Below, piece after piece: positions 43,402-52,840 of a stretch of DNA of 64,000 bases. Origin of the DNA: Aradus depressus (taxonomy: Eukaryota > Arthropoda > Insecta > Hemiptera > Aradidae); assembly GCA_963662175.1 (NCBI GenBank), contig OY759216.1, positions 36,907,087 to 36,971,086 on the forward strand, read 5' to 3'. The translations under genes were made by a program, and so were the position numbers. The notes below the pieces were generated by a model. The model did not search any database. It saw nothing but the letters and a program-made list of their open reading frames with translations, and was not told where the DNA came from. The stretch's first letter is position 1. Every line of letters starts with the position of its first letter.

Positions 43402-44186
43402 TGTGATGTACACTACGGAACATTTTTTTATGAATAAAAAGTAATTTTTTTTATTATAATCTAATATCATATATATATTAGATATATATCAAGGTGTTTG
43501 AGAAACAAAACAAGAAAACATATAAAACAGCTGTGAAATAGTGTAAAATGTAATGGAGTCGTGAGCTAGCTCTTAAACGGTGCATGTGTTTTGATATGTT
43601 TTTTTAAATAAAAATGAAGTTGAACAATTAGATGAAAGTTGACTGGGGTGGAATTAAAGTGAAGAGTTGACGGGGTCTGGTTTTTGTGGTAGAGGCGTCG
43701 AGAAGGTACAATTAATAATATATATTTTTCAATATGCCCAAATAAAAAAAGAAATAGTTTTTTAAGTATTAATTTAATGTTTTTATGCCATTGTAAATTT
43801 TTGTTTTGTTTGTTCAAATAAGTTTTTTTTTTTAATTTAAATATGTAAATATAGATAATAACCCAAATATTTGTCCTCTTCAAATTCTATCCTATTCATC
43901 TTCCCTGTTGTCCCAGTAGTATCATTTAAAAAACCTTTGGATTAGAAATTAATATTATTTAAAATTATTAAAAATTGGTATCTCTTTGTGAATCCAAGTG
44001 TAAAGTTTGTTTAATTGAATTTTTTTCGTTGTATACGTGTACTTTCTTAAAAATTGCACGTCTTAAATTATTGATAATATTTTTTTAGGGCAATTTTCGG
44101 CAAACTACTGTAGAAATCAAAATTTAAATAAACAAAAGAGATCAAATTTCTACAGGAAATGTGGTAGCAAACAAGTTATTATCACA
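43402..44186 (+). repeat. 3' LTR of the coiled-coil element
   Basis: It is 785 bp, preceded directly by the polypurine tract AAAAAGAAGGAAAAGGCAAA (43382-43401), and followed by the ATACC duplication. Confidence 0.92.
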
Positions 44187-44212
44187 ATACCCTACCCGTC
44201 TGCCCATCAGGT

Positions 44213-44312
44213 TTGCCTCAGCTAGCCCCTAGTCTGATCTGGTGTAATTAGTTAAGCCCCCAGACAGGGGCTAAAGGGCCGACCTGATATAGGACTAAGG
44301 AACAAAAGGCCC
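44213..44312 (+). repeat. Right flanking direct repeat
   Basis: This is the partner of 38903-38995: CTAGCCCCTAGTCTGATCTGG, GTTAAGCCCCCAGACAGGG, AAAGGCCC. Confidence 0.75.
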
Positions 44313-44772
44313 TATATAAGGTTTCTGAAGGACCCTTCACTCCACTTCCTTCTCCTTACCTTTACTCGACTAAGCAACTCGGTCACTTCAAGTACTCCTG
44401 GTTATTAGCAGCTTCCCCCCTCCTTCTCCTTAATCAAATAACAAAATAATTAATTGTTATAAAATTGGATGAACAATACGAGCTCAATTAGTGTAAATAC
44501 TAGCTGTATCTACTTCTAATTTCGATTAAATAAATGCCAGTTGGTTTATTTACGATCCATTAGTTTTGGAGACACATACGAGAAATGAAAGGCATACATA
44601 CACACATACATTTTCATCCTGAAGTCTTTAAGAATGATTTTTTTTCATGTCACATAACTTTCTCGATTAGAAAATTAGTATAAGTTCTCAGGTATGGACG
44701 CAAACACTGTACGAGTATACTGTCCAAGTACTATAATGTAAGTAGTAGGAAAATACTACTTCTGGGACAGTA
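44313..44772. other. Unassigned sequence
   Basis: No gene or repeat was recognised. Confidence 0.5.
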
Positions 44773-44877
44773 GTGGCCACCAGTGCGGCCTGGTGGCCAC
44801 AGGATGGAGTGATGATAGTGGGCGTGGCTGTGACATAGCCTTAGGCCACGCCCCACCATGCCAACATGGTATAAATA
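44773..44877 (+). promoter_or_regulatory. Three stacked hairpins followed by a TATA box
   Basis: Three perfect hairpins follow one another: an 11-bp stem (44773-44783 / 44790-44800), a 9-bp stem (44820-44828 / 44845-44853) and a 6-bp stem (44855-44860 / 44865-44870). A TATAAATA box (44870-44877) follows directly. The patch is GC-rich against an AT-rich background. It may be the core promoter of an unrecognised gene or transposon. A 16-codon ORF begins at ATG 44897, too close to the TATA box to be a normal start. Confidence 0.45.
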
Positions 44878-45244
44878 CCTTAACCACACCCACAAAATGG
44901 CGGACTATTCTCCAGACTCTTTGTGGAAAGCTCTTTTAAATTCTTGAGACTATAAAAGGAAAAATTAAAATTACATGAAGAGAAAAAAATTTAAATTATC
45001 TTGGCTTCCTCTCCCACTCCGGTTATAGAATTTATATTGGATGTATTTATCATAATTCGCCCAAAAATTCTGGAAATGTTCCTACAACCTGCTACCTTGA
45101 ATGAAGTCTGGATAATCGGGATTAAGGGACTTGAAAAGGAGAACGAATTAGGAATTAAATGAAAAGAAAGTTAAATTAGGTTTTAAATAAATGAGATTCA
45201 ATGATGATTGCTCAGGGGTTAAGCAAAGTTGAAGGACAAAAAAA
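44878..45244. other. Unassigned sequence downstream of the TATA-like box
   Basis: No exon, domain or repeat could be supported. Confidence 0.45.
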
Positions 45245-45670
45245 GGCGGTGAATTACCGACAATGCACTTCCCCACACGAATTAATCAACTACGTTTTCG
45301 CTCTCACCCTGAAAACAATCGACCGAATTCATTGAAAATCGATAGGTGTTCCTCGAGGACTTTCGAATCCTCATACACAATTTTGTGTTGATACATTCAT
45401 TACATCGACAGTTACTAGGTTTTTTGAGTTGATCTCCCATTCTTTGATCCCCTCACTCCCATTCGGCTGATTTTGGTTTAGATCAACAGATGTCGTCATT
45501 ATTAGGTCCTAGATCCACATACAAAATTTTGTGTATAGGTACATGGTTTTCGAGTATAATCCCCCAGGTCTGATCTTCCACTTCCCTTCAGTCAATTCGT
45601 CTACAAATATGTAAACATCATCCTTATAAGATTTTAGAATTACATATAAAATTTCATGTCGATATATCGG
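45245..45670 (+). repeat. Repeat B copy interrupted by the provirus
   Basis: A forward copy from ACCGACAATGCACTTCCCC to ATTTCATGTCGATATATCGG. TCGG (45667-45670) is the left target duplication of the provirus. Confidence 0.75.
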
Positions 45671-45883
45671 AGTTATAGCACCAATCCTTCTCTATCTTTT
45701 CTGCAGCATAAGCTCTTTATATATATATACCCTTAGACCTCCCCTCCAGTTTGGTCAGTCATAGTCGATACTCTGTCGGTTTCACTTCAGTCTTTGTAAT
45801 CCAAATTATAAATTCAAAATTGTATTGTCTCAATAAAAAGTGTTCTTTTTAAAAAGGAAGTTCTTCTTATCTCTGACGTAACT
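45671..45883 (+). repeat. 5' LTR of the provirus
   Basis: It contains a TATA-like TATATATATA (about 45718-45728) and an AATAAA polyadenylation signal (about 45833-45838). U3 is short, as in other errantiviruses. Confidence 0.95.
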
Positions 45884-45900
45884 GGCGCCCGAACAGGGAC
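45883..45900 (+). other. Primer-binding site for tRNA-Lys
   Basis: TGGCGCCCGAACAGGGAC is an 18-nt complement of the 3' end of tRNA-Lys(UUU). Its first T overlaps the last LTR base, as usual in the gypsy group. The same 18-mer serves lentiviruses (known), which reflects conservation of the tRNA and not relatedness. Confidence 0.9.
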
Positions 45901-46293
45901 TTGCGAAACTAAGTCATCGGTACTCAGTGCGAATCATCTGATCCACAGACCTCTAGTACGTGTCCATTTGACCCGGAGTCTAGTGCGTAGTGCGATTCAA
46001 GTTGTGGCGCCGTACCAGTGTGTTCTATTGACCCACGAGACTTAGGCGCGTTTTAACGCCTTATTCGCGACGAACATCTCTACAAGTCAGCGGGGTGTGA
46101 CTTCTTATCCCACCTGGTGTGACCATTTGTCCCACCGTAAGAAAACTTCAGGATCTCATCACGTCATCTCATCTTCAAAGTGGCAGCCTCTAGCGACGAG
46201 GACACCGCCATCGCGGAACTATTTGAAGTAGGTAACCCATCATTTCCTCGTTCTTCCAAATTCTTCTTAAAATCAGCGAAACTTTCTGTAAAC
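45901..46293 (+). other. Leader of the provirus
   Basis: An untranslated leader of about 390 bp, likely to contain the packaging signal. The gag frame is already open from a GTG at 46180, but the first ATG is at 46294. Confidence 0.6.
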
Positions 46294-47403
46294 ATGGTTC
46301 AAATTAATTATAAAATCAGTAAGGAGGATTATGATCATATTCCCTTTTACAACGGAGATCCCTCCGAACTAGCATTCTTCTGCGAAATTGTAGAAAATGT
46401 TTACAGAACAGTCTGCGCTGAAAATATAGTAGAAAGAGAAACCAACCATAGGATATTGTTTATTAAAGTTCAATCCAAATTAGCAGGACCAGCTAGAAAT
46501 ATTTTATTACAAAGTGGCATTAATAATATAGTAACATTATTAACAAGTCTAAAAACTAGTTTTGCAGATGCCCGATCCTATGAAATACTTAAGGACGAAA
46601 TATTCCAAATGAAATTGAACTTCAAAGAGTCACCTATTGAGTTTGTTAATAGGATTCAGGAAGTCAGAAATTTGATTATGATAAGACTTAAGATAGACGG
46701 ACTGGAAGGAGAACCTCTTAATTTATTTATGAGTAAAGTAGATAAGGAAATAATTTATAATATTTATAAGAAATTGCCACATCAACTAAGTACTCAGATC
46801 ATGATATTTGATCCTCAAACCCTAGACGATGTAAGAAATACCTTATATAATAAATGTTCTTTTATTTTAGCACATATGAATCAACACAGAAACACAAATA
46901 CAATTTCTAACCACAATACTAGACAAAATTTTAATTCTAATTCCCAACACCAGTACAAACCACAAAATTCTTTTGTACCAAATAATTATTTTCCTAGACA
47001 AGAATTCAATCGCGTCCCTCATAATAATTCTTTCGCTAGACCACAAGTATCAAGCGATTCCAACAACTTTTTCCCGAAACCACAGATCTCAAATCATAAT
47101 AATTCTTTCACACAACAATCTAGACCTTCTCATAATTTTAATCAAAATAGACCCCCTTTTAGACAAAACTGGCCTCAGACAGTATCTATGCGAACCGTTC
47201 GACGCCCAGAGTTAAAAAATTTTTATTCCCCTTACGAAGTAACTCATTTAGAAAATCCTGAGTACCCCCACACATTTGATGATTATAGAGAAAAAAAAAT
47301 AAATAACCTAGAAGACAAGTTAGACACTCTTACAGAGAAATTTAATCATTTTTTAGGCTTAGGCAGCATTCAGCAGTCGAAAGACCCCCCGAGTTCAATT
47401 TAA
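46294..47403 (+). CDS. gag: Gag polyprotein of the errantivirus
   Basis: Gag builds the particle. From ATG 46294 it is 369 aa (the frame is open from GTG 46180, which would give 407 aa). The capsid-like part begins HIPFYNGDPSELAFFCEIV and runs for about 200 residues with the gypsy-group pattern (FYNGDP-x-E; a central LKTSFADARSYE; FKESPIEFVNRI). The last ~150 residues are rich in Asn, Gln, Pro, Phe and His with repeated NNSF segments, then a coiled coil. No CCHC zinc knuckle is present, which is usual in errantiviruses. The stop at 47401 is followed at once by the pol frame, shifted by -1. A C-rich run (CCCCCCG, 47385-47391), placed as C-CCC-CCG in the gag frame, could be the slip site. Confidence 0.9.
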   Translation: MVQINYKISKEDYDHIPFYNGDPSELAFFCEIVENVYRTVCAENIVERETNHRILFIKVQSKLAGPARNILLQSGINNIVTLLTSLKTSFADARSYEILKDEIFQMKLNFKESPIEFVNRIQEVRNLIMIRLKIDGLEGEPLNLFMSKVDKEIIYNIYKKLPHQLSTQIMIFDPQTLDDVRNTLYNKCSFILAHMNQHRNTNTISNHNTRQNFNSNSQHQYKPQNSFVPNNYFPRQEFNRVPHNNSFARPQVSSDSNNFFPKPQISNHNNSFTQQSRPSHNFNQNRPPFRQNWPQTVSMRTVRRPELKNFYSPYEVTHLENPEYPHTFDDYREKKINNLEDKLDTLTEKFNHFLGLGSIQQSKDPPSSI

Positions 47404-47405
47404 AT

Positions 47406-50400
47406 TTGGTGTCCAAGTCATTGCCTTATCTAATTGACAATGACGGCCGAAAATGGCTCATCGACACTGGGTCAGCAAAAAATTATGTTAATCCAAAAAT
47501 TATTAACCCCACTATAGAAGTTAGAGACGAAAAATTTATAGTCTCAACCCCAGTAGGAAAACAGGAAGGTTTTCAAATATGCTATTTGAGCCTACGCGAA
47601 ACCTTCGGTATAGATAAGGTAAGCAAATTTCATATATTCCCCTTTTCAGACAAATACGACATTCTATTAGGATATGAAACTATGACTAGATTGGGGACAA
47701 ACATAAATTTAAGCGACAAAATACTGACACACTCCTACGGTGAAATTCAACTTTACTTCACTATAGACGAAAAAGAAAAACATATAAAAAAACAAAAAAC
47801 ATTAAATTTACAACAAGGACAAAATTTTATTGAAATAACATGTAATAAAAAAGATGGAATAGGCGTAATTAATGAATATATAATTAATGATTATGCTACA
47901 ATAAAAGAAGGCTTAGTAAATATTAAAAACAAAAAAGCTTTATGTTACGTTGAATCAAAAATGTCAACCGAGTTAAATTGTATAATCCCTGAAGAAATGG
48001 AAGTAGACGAAATCCAAGAGGTGACCGAACATGTCCCTAAGTTAATAACCTCTAATTGCCCTGACTTTTCGGAACACAACCGTAATGAAATTAAACGCGA
48101 TATCCCCTCTTTGATACGAAGCGATCATATGAATAGTGAAGAAAAAAACAAAATCATAAATCTTTTGCAAGAATTTCCAGAAATCATAAAACGCGAGAAT
48201 GACAGACTAACTTGTACAGACGTTTTAAAACATACAATTAGAACTACTGACGACATTCCCGTGTACACCAAAAATTATCGTTACCCTGAAGTTTATCGTC
48301 AAGATATTCAGCTAGAAGTTGATAAACTCCTAGAAAACAAAATTATACAACTCTCTAATTCGCCTTATAACAGTCCTATTTGGGTCGTACCCAAAAAAGC
48401 GGATGCCTCCGGCAAAAGAAAAATCCGGATGGTAATAGATTATCGGAAATTAAATAATAAAACTATTAACGATAAATTCCCCCTTCCCAATATAGAAGAT
48501 TTATTCGGTAAAATAGGCCGCGCAAATTATTTTTCAGCAATCGACCTGGCAAGTGGATTCCATCAAATTGAAATGGAACCCTCGTCAATCCCCAAGACAG
48601 CATTTTCAACTGAAAATGCCCACTACGAATATCTACGAATGCCTTTTGGTCTTAAGAACGCCCCACCGACCTTTCAGAGGGCGATGAATATTATTTTTTC
48701 TAATCTCCCTAACACCCTTATTTATATGGACGATCTGATTATCTTTTCGGACAATTTACAGGAGCATATTAAACATTTAAAGGTAGTTTTCGGAAAACTC
48801 AAACAACACAATTTAAAGTTACAGTTAGATAAAACAGAGTTCTGTAAAAAGGAACTCCTTTTTCTTGGCCATATTATCTCCAAAGATGGTATACGACCAA
48901 ATCCTGCCAAGTTAAACGCAGTTAGAAATTTTCCAATACCAACCACGCAAAAGCAAGTTAAACAATTTCTAGGCCTTACTGGTTATTATCGTAAGATGAT
49001 TCCTAACTATGCAAAGATAGCACATCCACTTACACAAGCACTCCGTAAAGATAAGGACGTTGTTTTAAACAAAGACTTTACTGACGCAGTAAATAGATTA
49101 AAAGATCTACTACAAAACGAACCGATACTACGACTGCCGGACTTTAACAAAGATTTTCTTCTGACCACTGACTCATCAAACTATGCACTTGGAGCTGTTT
49201 TATCTCAAAATTTTGACGGTAAGGACTTACCCATTTCTTTCGCATCTCGAACACTAAACAGACAAGAAGAAAATTATTCTACAATAGAAAAGGAATTATT
49301 GGCAATTGTTTGGGCCTGTAAACATTTTAGACCGTACCTATACGGACATAAATTCAAAATACAGACTGACCACAAACCGTTGCAATGGTTACACAATATG
49401 AAGGAGCCTAACTCTAAAATGATTAGATGGAAAGCTCTCCTCTCAGACTTTGAATTCGAAATTAAATATGTTAGCGGAAAAACTAATCTAGTAGCTGATG
49501 CACTCTCCCGTAATCCTTCTCAGGAATGTCACGCACTTGATTCAGATCGCGAAATAGATGAAATAATCGCCCAACCACCAAATAATGAAGTAGAAATTTT
49601 AGCTAGAGAATTAGATATCCCTTTAGAACAAGATCTAGAATCCTTAGCTACAAACCATTCTCAAGAATCATCCAATGATCAAATTGTTATAATAGAAGAT
49701 AAAGAAAAATGTCTTAACACAGAAAAAAATCAAATTATAATAACCCGGGGTAACCCCGACAATCAAGAAACCGTTAAAAAAATATTTAATAAAAACAGAC
49801 ACCTTTGGACCACTAGATATCCCTACTCTACTGACTTAGAAGACAACTGTCTAGAATACTTAAAACCAAATACTTCCTATGGCATTCTCTGTTCTCCACC
49901 AATACCAAATTCTATTGACGAACAAATTTATGACTTAATTTTTAATCATTTGTCAAAAATTATTCGTGAACATTATCCCACCATTAAAATAAAAAGGTAC
50001 TTTAAAAAATGCTTAGATATAACTGATAAAAATGAACAAGATGAAATCGTAGCTAACCAGCATGTTAGCAAGACCGCGCACCGTGGCATTCATGAAACGT
50101 ATCTAAATTTAAGAAAAAAATATTATTGGCCACGTATGTTAGAAACCATAACCCAGTACATTAATTGTTGCTCATTATGTAAAGCCGTTAAATATGATAG
50201 AAACCCCATTAAACAAGTATTTGAAATCACCCCAACACCCATTAAACCATTTGAAAAATTACAAGGTGACGTTTTACATTTCGATAACAAACTAATTTGC
50301 ACTCTTATTGATTGCTTTTCCAAACGCCTTTTTGCGCGCATCCTCCCAGCAGCCTCTGGTCAAGAAATAGTAAAAACTCTAGAAAAATATCTCAGTACTT

Positions 50401-51101
50401 ACCCCAGCCCCTCCGAGATTCAATTCGACAATGGTACTGAATTTAAAAATGGCTTAGTAGGAAACTTTTTGGCATATAATAAAATTAAAACGCATTTTAC
50501 CACTCCTCAATATTCAAATTCTAACGGCTTAATAAACAGAGCCCACTCTACGCTAATAGAGCTCTTGAATATCATCCGAAGTGAAAAAAAAGAATACCCC
50601 CTTAAACGAGTACTAAATTTAGCCCTAAATGCTTTTAATAATACGATTAATTCCCAAATGAAATTGACTCCCAACGAAATATCATTTGGCATAAATAAAA
50701 CGGAAGTATCCCAAAATTTAATATTAGAACAAAGAGTCCAAGAATACCAAGCCGAAAAAAAGCTAATACATCAAGCTATTAAAACCTTAATAGAAAAGGA
50801 AAAAGAAGCACGAACTAACCGTCTAAACAAAAATAGAGAAAATGTTCCGATACCCGAAGGCGAAATTTATATAAGGGATAGACAATATAATAAAGCAAAA
50901 CCCAGATTCAAAAAAGCTACATATAATGCAAAAACGAAATTAGCCTCTAACAAGCGAAAACCCTTCAAGGTGCATCCCTCTCAAGTAAAACGACCTAACA
51001 GAAAGCGTACCACTTGTTCTGTTGCAGATGAAACGAATAATGACCACAACCATCCTATTGGTGATCGTAATGAGCCAATCGCTGGCCCTTCACATAACTG
51101 A
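47406..51101 (+). CDS. pol: Pol polyprotein: protease, RT, RNase H, integrase
   Basis: About 1231 aa in the -1 frame relative to gag with no early ATG, so it is probably made as Gag-Pol by frameshifting. Protease: DTG at 20-22, with LLGYETM later. Reverse transcriptase: IRMVIDYRKLN, AIDLASGFHQIE, MPFGLKNAPPTFQRAM and catalytic YMDD at 440-443. RNase H: TTDSSNYALGAVLS and SFASRTL. Integrase: His/Cys finger (H886, H892, then CCSLC), first Asp in LQGDVLHFD, second Asp at 1008 in FDNGTEF. The position exactly 35 residues later, which is Glu in the DD35E triad, is Asn1044 (codon AAC at 50535-50537, in SNGLINRAHST). With this change integration activity is not expected, although everything else is open. 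The C-terminus overlaps env by 80 bp. Confidence 0.95.
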   Translation: MVSKSLPYLIDNDGRKWLIDTGSAKNYVNPKIINPTIEVRDEKFIVSTPVGKQEGFQICYLSLRETFGIDKVSKFHIFPFSDKYDILLGYETMTRLGTNINLSDKILTHSYGEIQLYFTIDEKEKHIKKQKTLNLQQGQNFIEITCNKKDGIGVINEYIINDYATIKEGLVNIKNKKALCYVESKMSTELNCIIPEEMEVDEIQEVTEHVPKLITSNCPDFSEHNRNEIKRDIPSLIRSDHMNSEEKNKIINLLQEFPEIIKRENDRLTCTDVLKHTIRTTDDIPVYTKNYRYPEVYRQDIQLEVDKLLENKIIQLSNSPYNSPIWVVPKKADASGKRKIRMVIDYRKLNNKTINDKFPLPNIEDLFGKIGRANYFSAIDLASGFHQIEMEPSSIPKTAFSTENAHYEYLRMPFGLKNAPPTFQRAMNIIFSNLPNTLIYMDDLIIFSDNLQEHIKHLKVVFGKLKQHNLKLQLDKTEFCKKELLFLGHIISKDGIRPNPAKLNAVRNFPIPTTQKQVKQFLGLTGYYRKMIPNYAKIAHPLTQALRKDKDVVLNKDFTDAVNRLKDLLQNEPILRLPDFNKDFLLTTDSSNYALGAVLSQNFDGKDLPISFASRTLNRQEENYSTIEKELLAIVWACKHFRPYLYGHKFKIQTDHKPLQWLHNMKEPNSKMIRWKALLSDFEFEIKYVSGKTNLVADALSRNPSQECHALDSDREIDEIIAQPPNNEVEILARELDIPLEQDLESLATNHSQESSNDQIVIIEDKEKCLNTEKNQIIITRGNPDNQETVKKIFNKNRHLWTTRYPYSTDLEDNCLEYLKPNTSYGILCSPPIPNSIDEQIYDLIFNHLSKIIREHYPTIKIKRYFKKCLDITDKNEQDEIVANQHVSKTAHRGIHETYLNLRKKYYWPRMLETITQYINCCSLCKAVKYDRNPIKQVFEITPTPIKPFEKLQGDVLHFDNKLICTLIDCFSKRLFARILPAASGQEIVKTLEKYLSTYPSPSEIQFDNGTEFKNGLVGNFLAYNKIKTHFTTPQYSNSNGLINRAHSTLIELLNIIRSEKKEYPLKRVLNLALNAFNNTINSQMKLTPNEISFGINKTEVSQNLILEQRVQEYQAEKKLIHQAIKTLIEKEKEARTNRLNKNRENVPIPEGEIYIRDRQYNKAKPRFKKATYNAKTKLASNKRKPFKVHPSQVKRPNRKRTTCSVADETNNDHNHPIGDRNEPIAGPSHN

Positions 51102-52635
51102 CTTGACGCATGGACCTGGTATAACAGCAATTAAACTAGACGCAGCTTTTTCTATTAATAAAACTTACACTTTCATTCATAGCATAAACTTAGAAAATCT
51201 CAACGACCAATTAACACAAATTCTGACAACATTAGCTCTCATAAATCATAAAAATAACGACCCATTACAAACTAATTTAATTAAAAAACATTATGATTAC
51301 ATAAATGAAAAATTAGATCACCTACTTATGAACAAACACAGACAACATCGACAAAAAAGAGGACTCATTAATGGCCTCGGAACCGCAATTTCATGGCTTA
51401 CCGGAAATTTAGACTCTAATGACAAAGAACGATACGACAAGCTCATAACCACCCTCGAGAAAAATTCATATCACTTAGAAAACAATGTAGAATCTCAATT
51501 AGCAATTAATAAAAAATTAATTCGCGAATTTAATGAAGATATGAAAATTATTGAAAATAACAACAAAAAAATTCAAACTTTACTTTCCAACCCTGTTGTA
51601 AGCACCATTGAAATGAACCAACATTATAATTTTATTTTTTCCAATTTAATGTACTTAGGTAATAAGATTAGTGACATAGAAACCTCTTTAGAATTCTGTA
51701 AGTTAAATATTATGCATGCTAGTATTATAAATTATAAAGAATTAGAATCTTTAAAAATTAACTATAATGTCACCTTTGTTACAAACAACTTGGATATTCT
51801 CTGGTACCTTAGTAAGGTACATTGTTCAATTGTAGATAGCTCAATTTATTATTTCATAGAGGTTCCCGTCCTGTCCAAAGAATATGAACTGTTTTTTCTC
51901 TTGTCATACCCAACTTTAATAAACAATCAGGTTAGGACAATTCTAGCTTATCCTCCTCTTATTCTCAAAAATGATGATGGGTTATTTACAGCAAATTGCA
52001 ACCATATTAAAAATAATTATTATTGTAACAATATTTCCATTGTAAATAATAAATGTATTCTTCAATTAGTGCTTAATGAAAATATAGAGGATTGTACCTC
52101 TCTGACTACAAATAGTCAAGCTTTTATTAAATATATAAATTACCTAGATATGTATCTAACTTTTCAACTTAAGAAAATATTAATTAATTCAAATGAAAAA
52201 AATGAATCTATATTTCTACCTAATACTACTTTAATTAAATTGTCAATTAACGATACTCTTTATGATTCCAGGACTATCCACATGTATAAAAATTCAAAAG
52301 TCATGTTAAATTTAAACAAAGCTCTTCAACACAAAAATTTAAATGTCTCTTTCTCACATATTCATCAGCTTAATGTTCAAATGAAACCTTTTGAATTGTT
52401 CGAAGAAACAACTAACTCTTTTGATTATCTTTACCTCAGTGTTATTGTGACTTTCATTATAACTATATGTATTTGTATGTTTATATTTTACAAAATTCAA
52501 AAGTATAGGGAGACCATCAAATCATCTGGCCAACCAACAGTTGAACTTGAGCCGCCTCCATCGACTACGGTCTACCCTTCACTCTCCTGCCAATTCTCGT
52601 CGGAGACTTCGAACTTAGGGAAGGAGGAGTTATAG
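51022..52635 (+). CDS. env: Envelope glycoprotein of the errantivirus
   Basis: A 537-aa type I membrane glycoprotein of the errantivirus/baculovirus-F type, normally made from a spliced RNA. A hydrophobic signal peptide covers about residues 7-23 (TTTILLVIVMSQSLAL). A furin-type site RQKR is at 110-113, followed by the glycine-rich start of the fusion subunit (GLINGLGTAISWLTG). A coiled-coil stretch follows at about 140-200. Many Asn-x-Ser/Thr sites and a Cys-rich central part are visible. A transmembrane segment spans about 471-492, with a ~45-residue cytoplasmic tail. The frame is intact. It overlaps the end of pol and runs into the polypurine tract (AGGGAAGGAGG at about 52617-52627) and the 3' LTR. 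Confidence 0.9.
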   Translation: MQMKRIMTTTILLVIVMSQSLALHITDLTHGPGITAIKLDAAFSINKTYTFIHSINLENLNDQLTQILTTLALINHKNNDPLQTNLIKKHYDYINEKLDHLLMNKHRQHRQKRGLINGLGTAISWLTGNLDSNDKERYDKLITTLEKNSYHLENNVESQLAINKKLIREFNEDMKIIENNNKKIQTLLSNPVVSTIEMNQHYNFIFSNLMYLGNKISDIETSLEFCKLNIMHASIINYKELESLKINYNVTFVTNNLDILWYLSKVHCSIVDSSIYYFIEVPVLSKEYELFFLLSYPTLINNQVRTILAYPPLILKNDDGLFTANCNHIKNNYYCNNISIVNNKCILQLVLNENIEDCTSLTTNSQAFIKYINYLDMYLTFQLKKILINSNEKNESIFLPNTTLIKLSINDTLYDSRTIHMYKNSKVMLNLNKALQHKNLNVSFSHIHQLNVQMKPFELFEETTNSFDYLYLSVIVTFIITICICMFIFYKIQKYRETIKSSGQPTVELEPPPSTTVYPSLSCQFSSETSNLGKEEL

Positions 52636-52840
52636 CACCAATCCTTCTCTATCTTTTCTGCAGCATAAGCTCTTTATATATATATACCCTTAGACCTCCC
52701 CTCCAGTTTGGTCAGTCATAGTCGATACTCTGTCGGTTTCACTTCAGTCTTTGTAATCCAAATTATAAATTCAAAATTGTATTGTCTCAATAAAAAGTGT
52801 TCTTTTTAAAAAGGAAGTTCTTCTTATCTCTGACGTAACT
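52628..52840 (+). repeat. 3' LTR of the provirus
   Basis: It is 213 bp and matches the 5' LTR base for base by eye. Env ends 8 bp inside it. Confidence 0.95.

Larger units (their letters stand above)
39033..44186 (+). mobile_element. LTR retrotransposon with a coiled-coil ORF and no pol
   Basis: A complete 5154-bp LTR element. LTRs of 785 bp lie at 39033-39817 and 43402-44186. A 5-bp target duplication ATACC lies at 39028-39032 and 44187-44191. A purine tract (43382-43401) abuts the 3' LTR. The single long ORF is at 40075-41316. I find no protease, RT, RNase H or integrase motif in the other ~2 kb of interior. The LTRs appear identical apart from one base near the end (AAGTAATTA versus AAGTTATTA), so it inserted recently and must have used another element's enzymes. 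A diverged solo LTR of the same lineage lies at 30173-30788. Confidence 0.9.
45671..52840 (+). mobile_element. Errantivirus-like endogenous retrovirus (gag-pol-env)
   Basis: A 7170-bp provirus with LTRs 45671-45883 and 52628-52840 (213 bp each, apparently identical). The termini are AGTTA and TAACT, as in the gypsy group, and a 4-bp target duplication TCGG lies at 45667-45670 and 52841-52844. A tRNA-Lys-type primer site follows the 5' LTR. Gag, pol and env are all open and full length. Env with a furin-type site marks it as an insect errantivirus in the Ty3/gypsy group rather than a simple retrotransposon. The lack of LTR divergence indicates a very recent insertion. The one clear defect is the integrase third catalytic residue (see pol). 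Confidence 0.95.

Noticed and set aside
45883..45900. Primer site identical to that of lentiviruses
   Set aside because: The match reflects the conserved 3' end of tRNA-Lys. Gag, Pol and Env are of insect errantivirus type, so no lentiviral relationship follows.
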